Assembly: GCA_028281075.1 (NCBI GenBank)
Contig: JANQKO010000567.1
Location: 1-12,163 of the forward strand
Length of the DNA stretch: 12,163 bases
DNA from: Alphaproteobacteria bacterium
Lineage (GTDB): Bacteria > Pseudomonadota > Alphaproteobacteria > GCA-2731375
Reading direction: 5' to 3'
The position numbers and the translations under genes are program-made. Of the stretch, positions 6,055-12,163 are shown one piece after another. Under the pieces are notes generated by a model, which saw nothing but the letters and a program-made list of their open reading frames with translations, searched no databases and was not told the origin of the DNA. Each line of letters begins with the position of its first letter. Within the stretch, counting starts at the first letter, position 1.

Positions 6055-6705
6055 ATGACCGAAAAAGCACTGCGGCAACAGATCATCGATGCCTGCCTGC
6101 GGATGAACGCGCTCGGCATCAACCAGGGGACGTCGGGCAACATCAGCGCGCGCGTGCGCGGCGGCCTGCTGATCACGCCGTCGGGCGTGCCCTACGAGGC
6201 GCTGAAACCGGCCGACATCGTCAAGATGGGCCTGGACGGCGCCTGGTCCGGCCGGCTGGCGCCGTCGAGCGAATGGCGGTTCCACGTCGACATCATGGCG
6301 GCCAAGCCCGAGGTCGGCGCGGTCGTGCACACGCACTCCGCCTTCGCCACCACCATCGCCTGCCTGCGCAGGCCGATCCCGGCGGTGCACTACATGGTCG
6401 CGGTGGCCGGCGGCGACAGCATTCCGTGCGCCGATTACGCCACCTTCGGCACCCAGGCGCTGTCGGACAACGCCATCGCCGCGCTGCGGGACCGCACGGC
6501 CTGCCTGCTGGCGAACCACGGCGTCATCGCCACCGGCGCCGGCGTCGACAAGGCGCTGGCGCTCGCGGTCGAGGTCGAGACCCTGGCGCGGATCTACTGG
6601 CAGGCGCTGCAGGCCGGCACGCCGACGATCCTCGGCCCCGACGAGATGGCCCGCGTCGTCAACAAGTTCCAAAGCTACGGCCGGCAGCCGGCCCACGACG
6701 GCTGA
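6055..6705 (+). CDS. Class II aldolase/adducin family protein, FucA-like
   Basis: A 216-residue zinc-dependent class II aldolase of the L-fuculose-phosphate aldolase size and type. It has NQGTSGNISAR (23-33), the phosphate-loop-like ITPSGVPYE (40-48), SSEWRFH (71-77) carrying the catalytic acid E73, HTHSAFATT (92-100) with metal ligands H92 and H94, and ANHGVIATG (153-161) with H155. These four positions coincide with E73, H92, H94 and H155 of E. coli FucA. The family splits or forms sugar phosphates such as fuculose-1-phosphate (to lactaldehyde and dihydroxyacetone phosphate). Some members are epimerases, dehydratases or 3-oxo-tetronate-4-phosphate decarboxylases, so the substrate is open. 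ATG 6055 is chosen over TTG 6049 because GAGG (6043-6046) lies 8 nt before it. The gene stands alone; its promoter must overlap the divergent DUF6522-like gene. The next gene is convergent, 64 nt away. Confidence 0.93.
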   Translation: MTEKALRQQIIDACLRMNALGINQGTSGNISARVRGGLLITPSGVPYEALKPADIVKMGLDGAWSGRLAPSSEWRFHVDIMAAKPEVGAVVHTHSAFATTIACLRRPIPAVHYMVAVAGGDSIPCADYATFGTQALSDNAIAALRDRTACLLANHGVIATGAGVDKALALAVEVETLARIYWQALQAGTPTILGPDEMARVVNKFQSYGRQPAHDG

Positions 6706-6769
6706 TCGGGCGGGCCGGCATGTCGAATGGTATTGAAGACGACCCGGCAATCCAGCCAGGGGCCAACCC

Positions 6770-7153
6770 TCAGGTCTGACGCCTGGCCGTGACCTCGATC
6801 TCGACCTTCATCTCCGGCGCGACCAACGGCGTCACCACCGTGGTGTTGACCGGGCGGACGTCGCGGCACCAGTCGCCGACCAGCGGGGCGATGGTCGGGA
6901 AATCGTCGCGGTCGGCGACATAGACGCGGATCTGCACCACATCGTTCTTGTCGGCGCCGGCCTCGCCCAGCGCCCATTCGATGTTGCGGAAGGTCTGGGC
7001 CACCTGCTCGGTGACATCGTCCGAGATCGACATGGTGGCGTAGTCGTAGCCCGTGGTGCCGCCGACGAAGACCCACTCGCCGTCGACGATGGCGCGGCAA
7101 TAGCCCGCCAGTTCCTCGAAGCTGGAGCCGGTGGAAATACGTTTTCTCTGCAT
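6770..7153 (-). CDS. RidA family (YjgF/YER057c/UK114) protein, atypical subgroup
   Basis: A 127-residue RidA-fold protein, the usual family length. Characteristic stretches are EWVFVGGTTGYDYATM (26-41), VTEQVAQTFRNIEWALGEAG (47-66) followed by VVQIRVYVADRDDF (72-85), and MKVEIEVTA (115-123) at the end. Classical RidA hydrolyses reactive enamines/imines such as 2-aminoacrylate using an arginine (R105 in E. coli) in a VARLP context. Here the aligned stretch reads TVVTPLVAPEM and the position is Leu110, so the deaminase arginine appears to be missing, as in the Rid4-Rid7 subgroups. Deaminase activity should therefore not be assumed. The ATG at 7153 fits the family N-terminus; AGGA lies about 12 nt upstream, somewhat far. 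It is convergent with the aldolase gene and divergent from mutA, so it may share regulation with the mutase operon. Confidence 0.92.
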   Translation of the reverse strand: MQRKRISTGSSFEELAGYCRAIVDGEWVFVGGTTGYDYATMSISDDVTEQVAQTFRNIEWALGEAGADKNDVVQIRVYVADRDDFPTIAPLVGDWCRDVRPVNTTVVTPLVAPEMKVEIEVTARRQT

Positions 7154-7196
7154 GTTGGAGGACTTTCCTGACCTGATGTCACAAGCTGATCGGCGA

Positions 7197-7220
7197 CGCG
7201 CCGCGAATAGTGGCGGCGCG
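7197..7220. repeat. 8-bp inverted repeat in the ridA-like/mutA divergent region
   Basis: CGCGCCGC (7197-7204) and GCGGCGCG (7213-7220) are perfect complements around an 8-nt AT-rich centre (GAATAGTG). It lies between the divergent RidA-like and mutA genes and just upstream of a TATACT box. The shape suits a dimeric regulator binding site, but short GC-only arms are easy to find in DNA of this composition. Confidence 0.35.
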
Positions 7221-7223
7221 CGG

Positions 7224-7253
7224 ATTTGATATACTGCCGCCAGCATACTATTC
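7224..7253 (+). promoter_or_regulatory. AT-rich promoter-like patch upstream of mutA
   Basis: This is the only AT-rich patch in the 145-nt divergent region. It contains TATACT (7230-7235), a 5-of-6 match to a -10 box on the plus strand, and TACTAT (7246-7251). On the minus strand TATATC and TAGTAT are also present, so it could serve both directions. No good -35 box is seen at the right spacing. If TATACT is used, the mutA leader would be about 57 nt. Confidence 0.35.
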
Positions 7254-7298
7254 CTGGCGCCGCCGGCGAGCTGCCGCGCCGGCCGATCCGGAGCATCG

Positions 7299-9373
7299 AT
7301 GAGCGACGAGCGATTGACCCTTGCCGGCGAGTTTCCGGCCGTCAGCCATGACGACTGGCTGGCCCTGGTCGAGCGGGCGCTGGGCGGCGCCCCGTTCGAC
7401 CGGAAGCTGGTAAGCCGGACCTATGACGGCCTGGCGATCCAGCCGATCTACACCCGACGCGACTGGCCGTCGGCCGACGACGCCTCGGGCTTCCCCGGCC
7501 TGCCGCCGTTCACGCGCGGCGCCCGGGCGGCGGGACGCGTGCGCGACGGCTGGGACCTGCGCCAGGTCCATGCTCATCCCGATCCGGCGGCGAACAACGC
7601 GGCCATTCTGACCGACCTGGAACGCGGCGTGACCTCGGTCGAGCTCCGCCTCGACGCCGCCGGCCGCGCCGGACGCGACAGCGACGATGCGGCCGCCGGC
7701 CGAGACGGCATCATGCTGAGCTGTCTCGACGACCTCGAACGGACGCTCGCCGGCGTGCGACTCGACCTGGCGCCGGTGGCGCTCGACGCGGGCGCGCAGT
7801 TCCTGCCCGCCGCCGCGCTGCTGCTGGCGCTCTGGCGGCAACGCGGGCTCGCGCCGGCCGAGGTGCGCGGCGCCCTGAACGCCGATCCGATCGGTGCGCT
7901 GGCCGCGGGCGGCCTGCCGACGGATATCGCCACGGCGCTGACGCATCTCGCGGACCTAGCGCGCCATGCCGCTGACGGCTATCCCCAGGTGACGGCGGTC
8001 GGCGTCGACACGTCGGCCTACTACAATGCCGGGGCCAGCGAGACCCAGGACCTGGCCTGCGCCATGGCGACGGGTGTCGCCTATCTCCGGGCGCTGACCG
8101 GCGCGGGCCTCGACATCGATACGGCCTGCCGGCAGATCGCCTTCCGGTTTTCCATCGACGCCGATCTGTTCGCCGGCATCGCCAAGCTGCGCGCGGCACG
8201 GAAGATGTGGGCCCGCGTCGCCGAGGCCAGCGGCGCCACGACCGATGCGCGCGGCATGACGCTGCAGGCCCGCACCGCCGACCGCGTCGTCAGCCGGCGC
8301 GACCCTTGGGTGAACCTGCTGCGTACCACGGCGACCTGCTTCACCGCCGCCGTCGGCGGCGCCGACAGCATCACCACCCTGCCCTACGACGCCGCCGCCG
8401 GCCTGCCCAGCGCCTTCGGCCAGCGCATCGCCCGCAACACGCAATTGCTGCTGCTGGAGGAGTCCTCGCTGAACCGGGTGATCGATCCGGCCGGCGGCGC
8501 CTGGTATGTCGAGAGCCTGACCGACCAGATGGCGCGCGCCGCCTGGACCGAGTTCCAGGCCATCGAGGCCGCGGGCGGCATCGTCGAGGAACTGTTGAGC
8601 GGCGCGCTCGCCGCCAGCATCGCCACGGTCAATGCCGAGCGCGAGACGAACCTGGCCCGCCGCAAGGACGCGCTGACCGGCGTCAGCGAGTTCCCGAACA
8701 TCCACGAGGACGAGATCGAGACCGCGCCCGCTGATCTGGACGCCCTGCGCGCCGACGCCGCGAGGCGGCTGGCGACGCGTCGCGGGAACGCGGTGTCGTT
8801 GCCCGGCGACGGCTCGCCCATGGCCGCGCTGGCCGAGGCGGCGGCGTCCGGCGCCACGCTCGGCACGATGGCGGCGGCGCTCGCCGGCACGCCGGCGACG
8901 GTCCCGGCCCTGCCACGACACCGGGCGGCGCAGGCCTACGAGGACCTGCGCGACGCCGCCGACGCCTATCGCGCCAGGACCGGCGCCCGGCCGCGGATCT
9001 TCGTGGCCAATCTCGGCCGCCCGGCGGACTATACCGGCCGCAACCTGTTCGCCCGGAACCTGTTCGAGGCCGGCGGCATCGAGGCCGTCGACAGCGGTGG
9101 CTTCGACGACACGGCCGCCGCCGCCGAAGCCTTCACCGCGAGCAAAGCGAACCTTGCCGTGATATGCTCCTCCGACGCGGTTTACGAAGCCCGGGCGGCC
9201 GAGGCGGCCCGGGCGCTGAAGCAGGCCGGCGCCGGCCGGATCTATCTGGCGGGGCGGCCGGGTGAAAGCCGGGAAATGTACGAAAACAACGGCATAGACG
9301 ATTTCGTTTACCTAGGCTGTGATATTCTGCAAACGCTGCGCACGGCGTTGGCGCATCTCGGAGTTCTGACGGC

Positions 9374-9377
<4 letters not shown>
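7299..9377 (+). CDS. mutA: Methylmalonyl-CoA mutase small (beta) subunit
   Basis: A 692-residue non-catalytic partner of the heterodimeric methylmalonyl-CoA mutase, needed for a stable complex with MutB. The (beta/alpha)8 barrel region is clear: VDTSAYYNAGASETQDLACA, FRFSIDADLFAGIAKLRAARK, LPYDAAAGLPSAFGQRIARN, QLLLLEESSLNRVIDPAGGAWYV. A C-terminal flavodoxin-like domain starts near RPRIFVANLG (564-573). In that domain the cobalamin motif DxHxxG is lost: the aligned stretch RPADYTG (574-580) has Pro and Asp where MutB has Asp and His. This is the normal mark of the small subunit. It is somewhat longer than the roughly 610-640 residues usual for the family, with an Asp/Arg/Ala-rich stretch around 125-140 as a likely insertion. 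The ATG at 7299 follows GGAG (7290-7293) by 5 nt. Its stop overlaps the mutB start by 4 nt (ATGA), which indicates translational coupling. Confidence 0.96.
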
Positions 9378-11581
<2,204 letters not shown>

Positions 11582-11585
11582 CCGC

Positions 11586-12163
11586 ATGGCCCAGCCGAAA
11601 CGCAAGCGCGCGGCCGCCGCGGCGCCGGCGCGGCGGGCCGCGCTGTCGCTCGACGACTATGCCGCCGGCGTGCTGGCCGGCGACCGGGCCATCCTCGGCC
11701 GCGCCATCACGCTGGTCGAAAGCCGCAATCCCGAACACCAGGAACAGGCGCAGGCGCTGCTGCTGAAGCTGCTGCCGCGGACCGGCCGGTCGCTGCGGGT
11801 CGGCCTGACCGGCGTGCCGGGCGTCGGCAAGAGCACCTTCATCGAGGCCCTGGGCGGCAACCTCACCGCCGACGGCCACCGCGTCGCCGTGCTGGCCGTC
11901 GATCCCAGCAGCAGCCGCACCGGCGGCAGCATCCTCGGCGACAAGACCCGCATGCCGAAGCTGGCCGCCGACGAGCGCGCCTTCATCCGGCCCTCGCCGT
12001 CGTCCGGCACGCTGGGCGGCGTCACCCGGACCACGCGCGAGACCATGCTGCTCTGCGAGGCCGCCGGCTTCGACGTCGTCCTGGTCGAGACCGTGGGCGC
12101 CGGCCAGTCCGAGACCGCCGTCGCCGGCATGGTCGACTTCTTCCTGGTGCTGATGCTGCCGGG
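11586..12163 (+). CDS. meaB: Methylmalonyl-CoA mutase-associated GTPase MeaB (ArgK family), partial
   Basis: The N-terminal 192 residues of a MeaB-type G3E GTPase are present; the gene runs off the right edge. MeaB loads and protects methylmalonyl-CoA mutase, coupling GTP hydrolysis to correct cobalamin delivery and to rescue of inactivated enzyme. Visible motifs are the P-loop GVPGVGKST (76-84), the switch I stretch VDPSSSRTGGSILGDKTRM (105-123), SPSSGTLGGV (137-146) and the Walker B/switch II region VLVETVGAGQSE (165-176), where family members more often have VGVGQSE. A basic, Ala-rich N-terminus (1-20) precedes the conserved part. The ATG at 11586 comes 4 nt after the mutB stop without a clear ribosome binding site, which suggests translational coupling. 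Its position directly after mutAB supports MeaB over other G3E GTPases. Confidence 0.95.
   Translation, partial: MAQPKRKRAAAAAPARRAALSLDDYAAGVLAGDRAILGRAITLVESRNPEHQEQAQALLLKLLPRTGRSLRVGLTGVPGVGKSTFIEALGGNLTADGHRVAVLAVDPSSSRTGGSILGDKTRMPKLAADERAFIRPSPSSGTLGGVTRTTRETMLLCEAAGFDVVLVETVGAGQSETAVAGMVDFFLVLMLP

Noticed and set aside
6016..6750. Upstream extension of the DUF6522-like frame, antisense to the aldolase
   Set aside because: No family content upstream of residue 1 at 6015, and the aldolase on the other strand is clearly real. Treated as a chance open frame.
6706..6769. Bidirectional terminator between the aldolase and the RidA-like gene
   Set aside because: No stem longer than a few base pairs and no T-tract could be found by eye.
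7154..7298. Cobalamin riboswitch upstream of mutA
   Set aside because: The region is only 145 nt and shows no B12-box-like conserved core; mutase genes are also not usual riboswitch targets.
7956..8921. 321-codon minus-strand frame within mutA
   Set aside because: Arg/Gly/Gln-rich shadow translation opposite a well-conserved gene.

Overview
The window is very GC-rich, dense coding DNA with strong G/C bias at third codon positions and no phage, IS, CRISPR, rRNA or tRNA signal. Tripartite TRAP transport, a heterodimeric cobalamin-dependent methylmalonyl-CoA mutase with its MeaB chaperone, and a small DUF6522-type protein together suggest an alphaproteobacterium, probably Rhodospirillales-like. 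That placement is inferred from gene content and protein style; no marker gene is present.

Left part (1-4436, minus strand): a TRAP operon read from right to left. It encodes the periplasmic solute receptor (DctP), then the small permease (DctQ), a long large permease (DctM, 537 aa) and, after a 350-nt gap, a second, clearly paralogous large permease that runs off the left edge. GC-rich hairpins lie between dctP and dctQ, just after the first dctM, and in front of the second dctM. A near-perfect 33-bp palindrome lies in the dctP leader.

Middle part (4437-7153): a 386-nt divergent intergenic region precedes a plus-strand N4-(beta-N-acetylglucosaminyl)-L-asparaginase-type Ntn hydrolase with all visible catalytic residues. 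Its stop codon overlaps the stop of a convergent 90-aa DUF6522-like gene. Divergent from that small gene, 39 nt away, is a FucA-like class II aldolase with a complete metal site. It is followed by a convergent RidA-family gene that lacks the arginine of classical RidA.

Right part (7299-12163, plus strand): mutA (methylmalonyl-CoA mutase small subunit, B12 motif lost), mutB (catalytic large subunit) and meaB (GTPase chaperone, cut by the window edge). They form one tightly coupled operon, with a 4-nt ATGA overlap between mutA and mutB and a 4-nt gap between mutB and meaB. It converts (R)-methylmalonyl-CoA to succinyl-CoA, the last step of propionyl-CoA assimilation.

No clearly new system is visible. 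A loose metabolic theme is possible (organic-acid uptake, enamine/imine clean-up, propionyl-CoA disposal), but it rests on gene proximity only. The most unusual points are the doubled DctM subunit, the hairpins punctuating the TRAP operon, the long leader palindrome, the atypical RidA, and the compact convergent/divergent packing around the DUF6522-like gene.
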